Positions 42,836 through 52,251 of a DNA stretch of 64,000 bases are shown in pieces. Each line of letters opens with the position of its first letter. Position 1 is the stretch's first letter. Source of the DNA: Acididesulfobacillus acetoxydans (GTDB taxonomy: Bacteria; Bacillota; Desulfitobacteriia; Desulfitobacteriales; Desulfitobacteriaceae); assembly GCF_900016645.1 (NCBI RefSeq), contig NZ_CDGJ01000036.1, one strand, 5' to 3'. The notes beneath the pieces are model-generated. The model did not search any database and was not told the origin of the DNA. It was given only the letters and a program-made list of their open reading frames with translations. The translations under genes and the position numbers were made by a program.

Positions 42836-43786
42836 ATGAAGTTTAGGATGCCGGCATTATTGAGCGTCCTTGTGCTCAGCTTGAGTTTAGCTGCCGGCGG
42901 TTGCGGTTCGGCGCCAAGTAACGCCAACGGCAATGGTCAGGGGCAAAGCGGAGCGTCGGCAACTCCAGCCAAGAACATGACGATTAAGATCGGTTCAAAG
43001 CAATTTACGGAGCAAATGATTTTGGGTCAAATTTTAGCCCAGTTGCTGGAGGCTAATGGCTACAAGGTGAAAACGTATTTCGGTTTAGGGGGAACCAACA
43101 TAGCTCATCAGGCCTTGGTCAGCGGCAAGATTGACCTCTATCCGGAGTACACGGGCACCGGTTTGGTGGATATTTTAAAAGACCCTCCGCAAAACGATCC
43201 GGCGAAGGTTTACGAGACAGTCAAAAAAGCCTACCAAGAGAAATGGAATCTCGATTGGCTTAAGCCTTATGGTTTTGATAACACTTACGCGATCGCTGTG
43301 AGCAAAAAGGAAGCGGAAAAAGGGATAACGACCATTTCCGACTTGGCCAAACAGAAGAACGTGCGTATGGCCATGTATCCGGAATTTGAAGGCCGGGAAG
43401 ACGGCTATAAGGGATTGCAGAAAGTTTACGGCTTAAATATTGCTCCGGCCAACATCAAACACCTGGAAACGGCCGTGGCCTATCAGGCGATTAATTCCGG
43501 CAGTATTGATGCGACCGTCTGTTTTTCCACAGACGGACTGCTGAAAAAGTACAATCTCACTGTGCTCAAAGATAACAAAAACTTCTTTCCGCCCTATTAT
43601 GCGGCTACCGTGGTTCGAGCCGATCTGCTGAAGAAAGATCCGCACATCAAGAGTGTTCTTAACGAACTGGCCGGAAAACTGCCAAACGATGTGATGATGG
43701 ATCTGAATTACCAAGTGGATGTCCAGCAAAAAAGTCCCGAAGTGGTAGCCAAAGGATTTTTGAAGTCTGCCGGTCTGGTTAAGTAG
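42836..43786 (+). CDS. Quaternary-amine ABC substrate-binding lipoprotein (OpuCC type)
   Basis: A 316-aa lipoprotein with hydrophobic leader and lipobox AGGCG (Cys about 23), an Asn/Gly/Gln/Ser linker, then the type 2 binding fold: IGSKQFTEQMILGQILAQLLE, GLGGTNIAHQAL, YPEYTGTGLVDIL and FGFD-like GFDNTYAIAV. These are OpuAC/OsmX hallmarks. The ligand is likely a betaine or choline-type compound. A 166-nt gap precedes it. Confidence 0.92.
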   Translation: MKFRMPALLSVLVLSLSLAAGGCGSAPSNANGNGQGQSGASATPAKNMTIKIGSKQFTEQMILGQILAQLLEANGYKVKTYFGLGGTNIAHQALVSGKIDLYPEYTGTGLVDILKDPPQNDPAKVYETVKKAYQEKWNLDWLKPYGFDNTYAIAVSKKEAEKGITTISDLAKQKNVRMAMYPEFEGREDGYKGLQKVYGLNIAPANIKHLETAVAYQAINSGSIDATVCFSTDGLLKKYNLTVLKDNKNFFPPYYAATVVRADLLKKDPHIKSVLNELAGKLPNDVMMDLNYQVDVQQKSPEVVAKGFLKSAGLVK

Positions 43787-43907
43787 AATCGGGCAAGCGG
43801 TGGGCGCCAAGAGGAAGGTGATAACCGGTAACGGCAGCGGCGTTAAGTCTTGGGTTGTTGCCTTGAGCCGAATTTTCGCTGCAATGACTGAGAAGGGCGG
43901 GGTGTAA

Positions 43908-44519
43908 ATGCTCCTGATTATTAACAACTATGTGACCAATGCCGATCTGGGCCTGAGGGAAATGCAGGCCCTGGGCGAGACCTGCCGGGAACTGGCGGGA
44001 ATTGAGTATAAGGTGCTTCACTTTAGCGAACTCGGCGGGGATGTCACGGCTGCTCTACCCTCGCTGCAGGCCGTCATTTCCGGGGGTTACCGCGATTCCT
44101 ACGAGAGTTTTGACTTGGACATTTTCGGATCGGAGTTTGAATTGACCTGTGCTCTCAGGGTGCCTTTTCTCGGCATTTGCGGCGGGCACCAGCATTTAGC
44201 CTTGGCTTATGGCGGTTCGGTCCGCCGCTGCTATTACGGTAATGAGGAAAAGGGTTTTACGTCCGTTGGGGTTATCAAACAAAGTCGGCTGACCGATGGC
44301 CTGCCGGAGGAGTTTCCCGTCTTTCAGTACCACAACTGCGAAATCGCCGAATTGCCGCCGGGTTTTGAGGTTCTGATGCAGAGTCAAAAATGTCGGATCC
44401 AGGCGGTTAAACTGAAAGGGAAAGAGGTTTATGGCGTCCAGTTTCACCCAGAACGGTTTGATGCCGAACATTCCGCCGGCAGGACAATTCTAGCGAACTT
44501 CTTTCGCCTTCTCACTTAG
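43908..44519 (+). CDS. Class I glutamine-amidotransferase-like protein
   Basis: A 203-aa GATase1 fold with the nucleophile elbow LGICGGHQ (Cys about 89), and FHPE with the catalytic His/Glu near the C-terminus (residues about 183-186). There is no fused synthetase domain and no partner synthase, so it is not GuaA/TrpG by context. It may be a stand-alone amidase or gamma-glutamyl hydrolase acting on a nitrogen compound brought in by the upstream transporter. Confidence 0.82.
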   Translation: MLLIINNYVTNADLGLREMQALGETCRELAGIEYKVLHFSELGGDVTAALPSLQAVISGGYRDSYESFDLDIFGSEFELTCALRVPFLGICGGHQHLALAYGGSVRRCYYGNEEKGFTSVGVIKQSRLTDGLPEEFPVFQYHNCEIAELPPGFEVLMQSQKCRIQAVKLKGKEVYGVQFHPERFDAEHSAGRTILANFFRLLT

Positions 44520-44615
44520 GAGACAGCGCCACCGCCGGTTTCTTGTCCAGTCAGACCGTACAGCTTCACGGTCTTTAGCGCCAACCGAGTTTTCTTTACT
44601 GAGGGTGAGAAAAGA

Positions 44616-44954
44616 ATGCTTCAACACGAAGGGAACCGGATAGTTCATCACCCTATCCTGGGTGAGTGGAAGCCCCGGGCGGGAGTGACGATTTTTTATA
44701 ACGGACGTCCGATCCTAGCCCAAGAAGGAGACACGATTGCCGCAGCTCTCCTGGCGGCAGGGATTAGCGTCTTGCGTTACACAAAGAAACGCCGGGAACC
44801 ACGGGGCATCTTCTGTGCCATAGGGCAATGTTCAGACTGTATCATGACGGTTAATGGAGAGCCCAATGTGCGTACGTGTATTACTCCGGTGGAGAATGGA
44901 ATGAAAGTCTGCAGTGAAGAAAGTCAGTGGAAAGCGGGGGACGATCAGTTCTAG
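44616..44954 (+). CDS. [2Fe-2S] small subunit of a flavin dehydrogenase complex (HcnA/LhpF-like)
   Basis: A 112-aa ferredoxin-like subunit with cysteines CAIGQCSDC...RTC (CX5CX2CX11-12C). It resembles the N-terminal domain of sarcosine oxidase alpha and the small subunits of HCN synthase, hydroxyproline and opine dehydrogenases. GAGGGTGAG precedes ATG 44616. It is the first of four genes (44616-48055) that together supply every domain of that family. Confidence 0.85.
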   Translation: MLQHEGNRIVHHPILGEWKPRAGVTIFYNGRPILAQEGDTIAAALLAAGISVLRYTKKRREPRGIFCAIGQCSDCIMTVNGEPNVRTCITPVENGMKVCSEESQWKAGDDQF

Positions 44955-45053
44955 GGGTAGAAGAGAGAGTCCGATGTTTGGGTACGGGCGACCGGCTCCC
45001 TCTTGTAGAAGTGGGAGTTTTACTGAGGGGAGCCGCCGAGGAGGGAGGCAGAA

Positions 45054-46556
45054 TTGGGTGACAGAACGGCCAAGGTTGACGTAGCGATTGTCGGAGCCGG
45101 TCCGGCCGGTTTATGGGCGGGTATCAGCGCGAGCGGAGCCGGTGCTGTCGTCTCGGTCATAGATGAAAACTTGCGTCCCGGAGGCCAGTTAGTCAAACAA
45201 ATTCATAAGTTTTTTGGCTCCGCCCAACATCATGCCGGACAAAGGGGAATGGCGATAGCCTCCGGCCTTTATCACCAGGCCGAAGCAGCAGGTTGCAGGT
45301 TTAGCTTGAATCGGCGTGTCTACGGAGTCTATGGCCGGGGTCCGTTTCGCTTGGCCATGGCGACGGAGGGGGGAACAGAGTATCTGGACGCTCGCAGTTT
45401 GATCCTGGCCACTGGTGCAAGCGAAAATGCCTTGGCTTTCCCCGGCTGGACCTTGCCGGGAGTGATGACTGCCGGTGCAATTCAGACGCTGGTTAATCTG
45501 CAGCGCGTAGTACCCGGGCACAGGGTCTTGATGATCGGCGCCGGGAATGTGGGACTCATTGTTTCCTATCAACTTCTGCTGGCTGGGATTTCCGTGGCCG
45601 CGGTGGTCGACAGTAAGCCGGATGTGGGGGGATATTGGGTTCACGCTGCCAAACTGGCTAAAGCGGGCGTTCCCCTTTTGACCGGACACACGATCCTTGG
45701 GGTACGGGGAGAGGAAAGAGTGAGGTCGGCTCTGGTGAAGGACCTTCGCTCTCCCCGGCAACCGGTCGAGATAGCGGTGGATACGGTTTGTCTGGCTGTG
45801 GGGATGACACCGTCCGTCCGCTTGGTCTCCTTACTCGGCGGACATCTAGTCTTTGAGGGCGGGAAAGGCGGTTTTGTTCCTGCCGGAGGAGAGACGGTCA
45901 GCGGCATTCCGGGATTGTTTGCTGCCGGGGATGCCTCTGGTGTGGCAGAGGCCTCAATTGCCATGGAAGAAGGAAAAATGGCAGGCATTTGCGCCAGCCG
46001 TTATTTGGGACTGATTTCAGAGAAAGAAGAGCAAGAGAAATCACGCGGGATCCGAGAGACGCTGGCAGAACTGCGTCAGCCCGTAAGGCCCGTCCGGGAA
46101 GAGTTCTCGCCGTCTCTGTCCCTTTTCTCATCTCCGGTCAGGCGTGTGATCATGGAGTGCCCCCAGGAGATCCCCTGCAACCCCTGTGAGAAAAATTGCC
46201 CCCGAGGAGCGATCAAAATCGGTCGGCCCATAACGAATAGGCCTCAGGTGGATCATGCCTTATGCAGTGGCTGCGGTAACTGTGTGGCAGTCTGCCCGGG
46301 CATGGCGTGTTATTTGCTGGAGTATGATCGCGGGGGTGAGAAAGCGAAATTGTCGTTTGCCTATGAGGGATGGCCGCTTGTCCATCGTGGGGATTGGGTT
46401 ATGGCCGTGGCCGGGGATGGGCGGAAACTGGGACGGGTCCAAGTAGAAAAAGTGAAAAGCCTAAAAGCCTACAGTGCCACTTCGGTGGTAACAGTGGCAG
46501 CCGGGCCGGAGTTGGCCCCATATATCCGGGGTATGGCCAGGGGGGAAAATGGGTGA
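45054..46556 (+). CDS. FAD/NAD-binding subunit with [4Fe-4S] insert (alpha subunit type)
   Basis: A 500-aa pyridine-nucleotide-disulfide-type oxidoreductase: FAD loop VAIVGAGPAGLWAG (9-22), ATGASENALAFPGW, second dinucleotide loop MIGAGNVGL, and GLFAAGDASGVAEAS. The C-terminal part carries ferredoxin-like cysteines (CPQEIPCNPCEKNCPRG and CSGCGNCVAVCPG). It resembles the alpha subunit of OoxA/HcnB/proline dehydrogenase complexes. TTG 45054 follows GAGGAGGGAGG. The stop overlaps the start of the next gene by 4 nt. Confidence 0.87.
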   Translation: MGDRTAKVDVAIVGAGPAGLWAGISASGAGAVVSVIDENLRPGGQLVKQIHKFFGSAQHHAGQRGMAIASGLYHQAEAAGCRFSLNRRVYGVYGRGPFRLAMATEGGTEYLDARSLILATGASENALAFPGWTLPGVMTAGAIQTLVNLQRVVPGHRVLMIGAGNVGLIVSYQLLLAGISVAAVVDSKPDVGGYWVHAAKLAKAGVPLLTGHTILGVRGEERVRSALVKDLRSPRQPVEIAVDTVCLAVGMTPSVRLVSLLGGHLVFEGGKGGFVPAGGETVSGIPGLFAAGDASGVAEASIAMEEGKMAGICASRYLGLISEKEEQEKSRGIRETLAELRQPVRPVREEFSPSLSLFSSPVRRVIMECPQEIPCNPCEKNCPRGAIKIGRPITNRPQVDHALCSGCGNCVAVCPGMACYLLEYDRGGEKAKLSFAYEGWPLVHRGDWVMAVAGDGRKLGRVQVEKVKSLKAYSATSVVTVAAGPELAPYIRGMARGENG

Positions 46557-47740
46557 AGGAAACGTGGGATGTGGTCGTTGTCGGTGCCGGTATGGTCGGC
46601 CTGGCCGTGGCCTATGAACTGAGCCGGCGGAATTTGCGTGTCGCTTTGCTGGATAAGGGCGGCCTGGGGCAGGGTGCCTCTGCCGCTAACTGCGGTTTAG
46701 TGCTGGCATCTGACGCTGAGCCGGGACTTAGTCGAGACCTGACGCTGGAGGGTTTCCGTCTCCTATCGACGCTGTCTGCTCGCTTGGGATATGACTTTGA
46801 ATTTGAACAAAAAACGTTTTTGCAGGCGCTCATCAGCGAAACCGAACTGGCCGAAGCGGAAGAGATGCTAAACGGTCCCCTGTCTAAACCCCTGCATTTC
46901 AGGCTCTTGACTCCGGAAGAAAGTAGGCGTTACGAGCCTTATCTGGACACGAAGGACGCCCTGGCCGTATTCCACAGTTTGCAGGCGGTGGTCAACCCCC
47001 TTCAGTTATTGTTTGCCTATTATCGGGCCGCACGGCGCCAAGGTGTAACGTGGTTTCCCAAAACAGAAGTTCGGGGTTTTTCCGATTACGGCAATGCACA
47101 GGTCGCCGTGCAAACTGAGAGGGGAGAGTTTAAAGCGCGCAAGGTAATAGTGGCGGCGGGTGCCTGGAGTGCAAAACTCCTTTCCCCCTTGCCAGTGGAG
47201 CTCCCTATGGCTTTCATTCAGGGAGAAGCGATGGTGACAGAAGCGCTGCCTTCTTTACTCAGCTGCTGTACGGGACTTTTCACTTCGGATCGGATCGATC
47301 TTGAGAAAGCCTTAGGTGCAGACTTGCTTGCCGGTAAGCAAAGTGGGCTAGAAGAAACCAGCTGCCTTGAACTGGATGTCAGGCAAATGCAAGGCGGCAA
47401 TTTGCTCATCGGTCAGAAGACAGACTACAATTCCGCATACCGGGATACGGTTTCATGGAATGGCATGGGTCTCATGGCCGGGCAGGTGCTGAGGTGGTTT
47501 CCGACACTGCGGGCTGTCCGTGTGTTGCGCACCTGGGTGAGTCCGGTAGCGTTTACGCCGGACCATCAGCCCTTGCTCGGTCCCCTTCCCCATTTTGAGA
47601 ATATTTTTCTGGCTACCGGTTTTAAGAGTACTATCGTGTTGACGCCTATTGTAGCCGAATTAGCGGCGGATTGGGCTTGTGACGCGAACATGCCGTATGA
47701 CCTGGGGGAATTTCGGCCGGCAAGATTTGGAGAGGAGTGA
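46553..47740 (+). CDS. DadA-like FAD amine/amino-acid dehydrogenase subunit (beta type)
   Basis: A 395-aa FAD-dependent oxidoreductase of the D-amino acid/sarcosine/glycine oxidase family: VVVVGAGMVGLAVAYELSRR (residues 7-26), GQGASAANCGLV, KVIVAAGAWS, and FTPDHQPLLGPLPHFENIFLATGF. It is the substrate-oxidising subunit of the complex. GTG 46553 overlaps the alpha gene stop behind GGGGGGAAAA. The substrate may be an N-methylated or cyclic amino acid such as sarcosine, dimethylglycine, proline or hydroxyproline. Confidence 0.87.
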   Translation: MKETWDVVVVGAGMVGLAVAYELSRRNLRVALLDKGGLGQGASAANCGLVLASDAEPGLSRDLTLEGFRLLSTLSARLGYDFEFEQKTFLQALISETELAEAEEMLNGPLSKPLHFRLLTPEESRRYEPYLDTKDALAVFHSLQAVVNPLQLLFAYYRAARRQGVTWFPKTEVRGFSDYGNAQVAVQTERGEFKARKVIVAAGAWSAKLLSPLPVELPMAFIQGEAMVTEALPSLLSCCTGLFTSDRIDLEKALGADLLAGKQSGLEETSCLELDVRQMQGGNLLIGQKTDYNSAYRDTVSWNGMGLMAGQVLRWFPTLRAVRVLRTWVSPVAFTPDHQPLLGPLPHFENIFLATGFKSTIVLTPIVAELAADWACDANMPYDLGEFRPARFGEE

Positions 47741-47749
47741 TTATGAAAG

Positions 47750-48055
47750 ATGGTTGAAAAAGATCTTGTCAAAGATGTTGTTATTTGCCGTTGCGAAGAG
47801 GTTACCCGGGCCGAGATCGGGCAGGTGATCAGGGAGGGACTGTGGGATATAGACGAAATCAGAAAGTTTTCCCGGGCAGGTATGGGGCTATGCCAAGGCA
47901 GGACCTGCCAGAAATTACTCTGTCAAGTGGTAAAGGAGGAATTGGGGGGAGATCCTTTGGAACTGGGGGCCGATCTCTTGGACCGGTTGCCGAAAGAGCG
48001 TCCGCCGCTCGGGGCGACAAAACTGGGCGAACTGGTACCTTGTTCGGAGGGTTGA
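47750..48055 (+). CDS. BFD-like [2Fe-2S] protein
   Basis: A 101-aa protein with the Fer2_BFD pattern CRC...CQGRTC (C-x-C then C-x4-C). The domain is found at the C-terminus of the alpha subunits of this dehydrogenase class; here it is encoded separately. The last 30 residues (LDRLPKERPPLGATKL) look like a tail that docks on a partner. It completes the four-gene complex 44616-48055. Confidence 0.85.
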   Translation: MVEKDLVKDVVICRCEEVTRAEIGQVIREGLWDIDEIRKFSRAGMGLCQGRTCQKLLCQVVKEELGGDPLELGADLLDRLPKERPPLGATKLGELVPCSEG

Positions 48056-48093
48056 CCAACAAAGAAACAACTTAGGAAGAGGAGGACAAAGAC

Positions 48094-49407
48094 ATGAATG
48101 CGACAGAACAATATTTGGCAAAGAGAGACAAGTACCTCATGGCCCAGGCCCGGCACCAACTCTACCGGAAGCCCCTGATTGTGGAAAGAGGCTCGATGGA
48201 GTACCTTTATGACATTGAGGGTCGGGAATATCTCGACTGTTTCAGCGGGATTTTGGTGACCAATTGCGGCCATTGCAACCCTGAAATCAACGCCGCGGCC
48301 AGAGAACAGTTGGATAAACTCCAACACACCTCTACCTTCTTTTTGACCAGACCCATGCTTGACTTGGCGGAGAAATTGGCGGAAATCACTCCGGAAGGGC
48401 TTGTGCGCAGTTTCTTTGTCAATTCCGGCAGTGAAGCGGTTGACGGTGCCATCTTGCTGGCCCGTAAATATACGGGCAGCAAAACGATTATTCCTGTAAA
48501 GATGGCTTATCACGGCCGGACACAGCTGGCCAGTTCCTGTACAAACATCAGTATTTATAGTGACGAAGAACCGGGCAGTGAAGTGCTTAATATCCGCTTC
48601 GGTTACAACGGCTATTGCTATCGCTGCCCTTTCCAGGCTAAATACCCCGAGTGCGGACTAAAATGTGCCCATGCTGTGGAAGAATTAATCCGGCAGTCGC
48701 CGGAGAAACAGATTGCCGCTATTTTGGTAGAACCGATTCAAGGTGTAGGCGGTGTGATCACTCCCCCGCCCGGTTACTTGGAGGTCCTTGAGCACATTGC
48801 CCACTATTACGGCGGTTTACTTATCATAGATGAAGTCCAGTCAGGGTTGGGTCGAACCGGCCGCATGTTTGCTACGAGTGAGAGCGGTGTCTCCGCGGAC
48901 ATTCTTTGCCTGGGAAAAGGCCTGGCCAACGGATTGCCCTTGGCTGCTTACATTGCCAAAGACGGAATCGGTGAAAGCATTGACTACCCGACTTTCAGCA
49001 CTTTTGGCGGCAATCCTCTCAGCAGTGCCACGGCCTTAGCCACCATCGACTATCTCATCGAACACCGTTTAGCGGAAAAAGCCGAAAGAGCAGGGGAACG
49101 ATTTCGGCAGGGTCTGGAGGAAATTGCCCGCGAGAGTCGCTGGGTAGGGGAAGTCAGAGGAAGAGGATTGTTCCTGGCTATGGAGCTTGTGCGGGAGCCG
49201 GGGTCCAAAGAACCGGCGACGGAGGAAACTCTGGCGATTATCAACGAATGCAAAGAGAATGGCCTGATAGTAGGTAAGTCAGGGCCATTTACCAATGTGC
49301 TGAGGGTGGGGCCGGCGCTCACCATTACGGACGAGCAGATTGATCAGGCTTTGGCGATTTTGCGCCGCGCGTTTAAAACCGTGGAAGAAAAGATGGGGGT
49401 TCGTTAA
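48094..49407 (+). CDS. Class III (AGXT2-like) PLP-dependent aminotransferase
   Basis: A 437-aa omega-aminotransferase family protein: FVNSGSEAVDGAILLARKYTG, YHGRTQLA, LLIIDEVQSGLGRTG (PLP-contact Asp), and the Schiff-base lysine in LCLGKGLANG. A cysteine-rich insert YCYRCPFQAKYPECGLKC near residue 170 is seen in some AGXT2-type members and could hold a metal. It may remove the amino group from the product of the upstream dehydrogenase, with pyruvate or glyoxylate as acceptor. AGGAAGAGGAGG precedes the ATG. Confidence 0.88.
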   Translation: MNATEQYLAKRDKYLMAQARHQLYRKPLIVERGSMEYLYDIEGREYLDCFSGILVTNCGHCNPEINAAAREQLDKLQHTSTFFLTRPMLDLAEKLAEITPEGLVRSFFVNSGSEAVDGAILLARKYTGSKTIIPVKMAYHGRTQLASSCTNISIYSDEEPGSEVLNIRFGYNGYCYRCPFQAKYPECGLKCAHAVEELIRQSPEKQIAAILVEPIQGVGGVITPPPGYLEVLEHIAHYYGGLLIIDEVQSGLGRTGRMFATSESGVSADILCLGKGLANGLPLAAYIAKDGIGESIDYPTFSTFGGNPLSSATALATIDYLIEHRLAEKAERAGERFRQGLEEIARESRWVGEVRGRGLFLAMELVREPGSKEPATEETLAIINECKENGLIVGKSGPFTNVLRVGPALTITDEQIDQALAILRRAFKTVEEKMGVR

Positions 49408-49409
49408 CC

Positions 49410-50024
49410 ATGGCCCGGATATTGGGGATTAGCGGCAGCCCGCGCAAAGCGGCGACGTACTACTGCGTGGAAGAAGCCCTGGCGGAGGTGCGCCGGCACG
49501 GGATCGAGGTGGAGTTCTTTGCCTTAGCCGGCAAACAATTCAGCCTTTGTATTCATTGTGACCGGTGTCTGAAGGCCAATAGCCTGGAGTGCGTGCGCTC
49601 ACAGGACGATTTAAGCGGCTGGGCAACAAAATTCCTTGAGTTTGACGGCTATATCATCGGCTCACCGGTATACGACATGAACATTAGTGCCCAACTTCAG
49701 GGTTTCTTTAACCGGATGCGGGCTAACTGGCTTATACTGGAAAAGAACCCGGACTTTTATGCCCGAAAATTCGGCGGTGCGATCGCTGTGGGGGGAACAC
49801 GGCACGGCGGGCAGGAGTTAGTGTTAAATGCACTGAATAACTATTATCTCTCCTTAGGTATTAAAGTAGTCAGTGCCGGAGCGCAGGCCTATAACGGTGC
49901 CGCCGTCTGGTCCAAAGACCGGAGGGCGGAAGGGGTAAAAGAAGACCATATCGGCGTGGAATCCGTACGCGCCATCGGCCGGGCAGTGGCTTTGGCTGTA
50001 AAAAATGAAGTGCGTGAGCATTGA
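49410..50024 (+). CDS. Flavodoxin-like NAD(P)H-dependent FMN oxidoreductase
   Basis: A 204-aa flavodoxin-fold protein: ILGISGSPRKAATYYCVEEAL binds FMN phosphate, CIHCDRCLKAN is a cysteine pair typical of iron-sulfur flavoproteins and related reductases, and GSPVYDMNISAQLQGFFNRM completes the FMN site. It begins 3 nt after the aminotransferase stop. It may re-oxidise or reduce the FeS/flavin complex upstream. Confidence 0.82.
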   Translation: MARILGISGSPRKAATYYCVEEALAEVRRHGIEVEFFALAGKQFSLCIHCDRCLKANSLECVRSQDDLSGWATKFLEFDGYIIGSPVYDMNISAQLQGFFNRMRANWLILEKNPDFYARKFGGAIAVGGTRHGGQELVLNALNNYYLSLGIKVVSAGAQAYNGAAVWSKDRRAEGVKEDHIGVESVRAIGRAVALAVKNEVREH

Positions 50025-50041
50025 GGGAGTTGTAGGACTAA

Positions 50042-50833
50042 ATGTTGCCTGTACAGAATGCACCGCTTTACACAAAGGTAGCGGAAAGATTGGTGGAACT
50101 GATAAAAGGGGGGGTTTGGCCGGACAATGTTTTGCCTGCGGAAGAGCAATTGGGAAAAACGCTGGGAGTGAGTAAACCGACGCTCCGGGAGGCGTTGGCC
50201 GAACTTACCTCGCAAGGAATCATTGCCAAAAAACACGGTTTAGGCAACATTGTTATCCCTAGTGCCTTAAAAGCGAGATTCCGCTTTGATTTGAAATTGG
50301 ATTTTATTGACATGCTCAGCACGGAAGGATATGAGGTCTCTCTCTTCCAATCATATCACCGTTTTGAAGATTCGGCCCAGGAGGCGGTTTCACCAGGGAC
50401 CCACCTTGTTTATGACGAGTTCGTGATGGCTGATAAGCACCCCGCTATCAAGCTGACCATGCGCATTCCCCGCAATCTTCTCAATAGAGAAGTGCAGCCA
50501 AATCTCCGGATCGGTAACATGTTTTCCTTTATTTTTGACTATACCGGCGAGGTTATTAATCACTCTGTCGTCAACATCGTTCCAGCCTTGGCCGGGGCGA
50601 GTTTGAGCCGAATATTTGGTATCGGTCAAGAAGAGCCGGTTGTTTCCTGGCGGGAGATATTTCATAATATGCAAGACAAAAAACTTTGTTTTACGCGCAT
50701 TTATTTCAACCCTAAGATCATGAAGCTTACTATGTTGAGGAAAGGTTCTTACCCCCACGAAACGGGATGCCCGGTTTTTGTCTGCACCGATTTAGAGGAA
50801 GCCGTGCTGGAGGCTGCCCACTCGGAAAATTGA
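50042..50833 (+). CDS. GntR-family regulator with UTRA-like effector domain
   Basis: A 263-aa protein. The N-terminal winged helix (LYTKVAERLVELIKGGVWP, LPAEEQLGKTLGVSKPTLREAL) is classic GntR. The C-terminal part (residues about 90-260) looks like a UTRA/HutC-type ligand domain. It is placed between the dehydrogenase/aminotransferase operon and the amidohydrolase and probably controls one of them. Confidence 0.88.
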   Translation: MLPVQNAPLYTKVAERLVELIKGGVWPDNVLPAEEQLGKTLGVSKPTLREALAELTSQGIIAKKHGLGNIVIPSALKARFRFDLKLDFIDMLSTEGYEVSLFQSYHRFEDSAQEAVSPGTHLVYDEFVMADKHPAIKLTMRIPRNLLNREVQPNLRIGNMFSFIFDYTGEVINHSVVNIVPALAGASLSRIFGIGQEEPVVSWREIFHNMQDKKLCFTRIYFNPKIMKLTMLRKGSYPHETGCPVFVCTDLEEAVLEAAHSEN

Positions 50834-50843
50834 GGTGAGTGCC

Positions 50844-52250
50844 ATGAAAATCCTGATAAAGAATACCACGATCGTGACCGTCAATCCGGCGCGGGAGGTG
50901 CTAGCGGACGCCGCCCTTGTGGTTGAAGGAAATAAGATAGCCGACTTGGGCCCTTCTGTCTCCCTCGAGAAAATACATGCAAACGTGGATGTGGAAATTG
51001 ATGCCAAGGGTAAGATTGTCTTTCCCGGTTTGGTGAATACTCATACGCATTTGTTCCAGCAGTTACTCAAAGGCTTGAGTGATGACCGCCAGGTGGCACA
51101 ATGGTTCAGTCAAATGACAGCCCCCTGTGCCGAACGCTTAACGGCCGAGAATGTTTATGTGGCGGCCTTGGCCGGATGCATGGAGACAGTGCGCAGCGGG
51201 GTAACGACCTTGGTTGATTTTATGTATGCCCACCCTCAGCCCGAGCTTTCTGATGCCGTGATCCAGGCCTTTAAGGAGTTGGGTATCAGGGGAATTTTGG
51301 CCAGGGGCGTAATGACCGCGGGGGGAAAGTACGGAGTGTCAGCGCCTTTGCGCGAAGAATTGCCTGCGGTGAAACGTGATGTGGAACGGTTGTTCAAAAA
51401 GTTTCACCAATCATCTAATCGGAGAGTACGGATTTGGCTCGCTCCCTCCACGGTTTGGACGAATACAGTGGATAGCCTCAGGGCGATGTGGTATTTGGCT
51501 CAGAACAATGACTCCGGCATGACCGTGCATATATCCGAATCTCAATTTGACCGCGAGGTTGCGCGGGAGATCTATGGATTGTCCGATATTGCCGTTTTGG
51601 AGTCTTTGGGGATTGCGGGAGCTAACCTCCTCTTGGTTCACTGTGTGCACCCGGATGCACGGGAGCTGCGTTTTATGAAATACCATGATATCAAGGTGTC
51701 CCATAACCCGGTGAGCAATATGTATCTGTCCTCCGGAGCGGCACCTATAGGCAAAATGCTCGAGATGGGTTTAACCGTGAGCTTGGCTACGGATGGACCG
51801 GCGAGCAATAACACCATGGATATGTTGGAAGTTTTGAAAGGCACAGCGCTCTTGCAGAAAGTGACCACGCATGATCCGACGGTCATCACAGCGGAAAGGG
51901 TCTTGGAGATGGCTACGATCGAGGGAGCCAAGGCACTGGGAATGGAAAATGAGGTGGGCTCTCTGGAGATAGGTAAAAAGGCGGACTTATTTCTTTTCAA
52001 CCCGCGGCTCTCCCTGAAAGCGATACCTATGCATAACCCGGTGTCAACCCTTGTTTACTCTTCCTCCTACAACAACATAGAAATCGTTATGATTGATGGC
52101 AATATTGTTTTGGAGGGAGGGAAGTTTTCCAGAGTTAATGAAGAAGAAGTGATTGGTCGCTGCCAGCGGCAGGCGGAGCAGTTGCGCGCCGAAGTGGCGG
52201 CCAGAGTTCCACATCTTAAGGAAAGACCATGGCGGAGTGTGGCATTTTGA
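50844..52250 (+). CDS. Amidohydrolase, TrzN/AtzA/guanine-deaminase-like group
   Basis: A 468-aa metal-dependent amidohydrolase with HTHLFQQLLKG (HxH), VHISESQFD, LLVHCVHPD, SHNPVSNMYLSSG and the catalytic Asp in LATDGPASNNTMDM. These are signatures of the chlorohydrolase/aminohydrolase branch that deaminates or dechlorinates nitrogen heterocycles and S-adenosylhomocysteine-like compounds. ATG 50844 has GAGGTGA six bases upstream. It forms an apparent operon with the sigma-54 activator behind it (1-nt gap). Confidence 0.87.
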   Translation: MKILIKNTTIVTVNPAREVLADAALVVEGNKIADLGPSVSLEKIHANVDVEIDAKGKIVFPGLVNTHTHLFQQLLKGLSDDRQVAQWFSQMTAPCAERLTAENVYVAALAGCMETVRSGVTTLVDFMYAHPQPELSDAVIQAFKELGIRGILARGVMTAGGKYGVSAPLREELPAVKRDVERLFKKFHQSSNRRVRIWLAPSTVWTNTVDSLRAMWYLAQNNDSGMTVHISESQFDREVAREIYGLSDIAVLESLGIAGANLLLVHCVHPDARELRFMKYHDIKVSHNPVSNMYLSSGAAPIGKMLEMGLTVSLATDGPASNNTMDMLEVLKGTALLQKVTTHDPTVITAERVLEMATIEGAKALGMENEVGSLEIGKKADLFLFNPRLSLKAIPMHNPVSTLVYSSSYNNIEIVMIDGNIVLEGGKFSRVNEEEVIGRCQRQAEQLRAEVAARVPHLKERPWRSVAF

Positions 52251-52251
52251 C

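Noticed and set aside
43908..44519. GMP synthase or anthranilate synthase amidotransferase subunit
   Set aside because: Only the GATase domain is present and no synthase partner is in reach.
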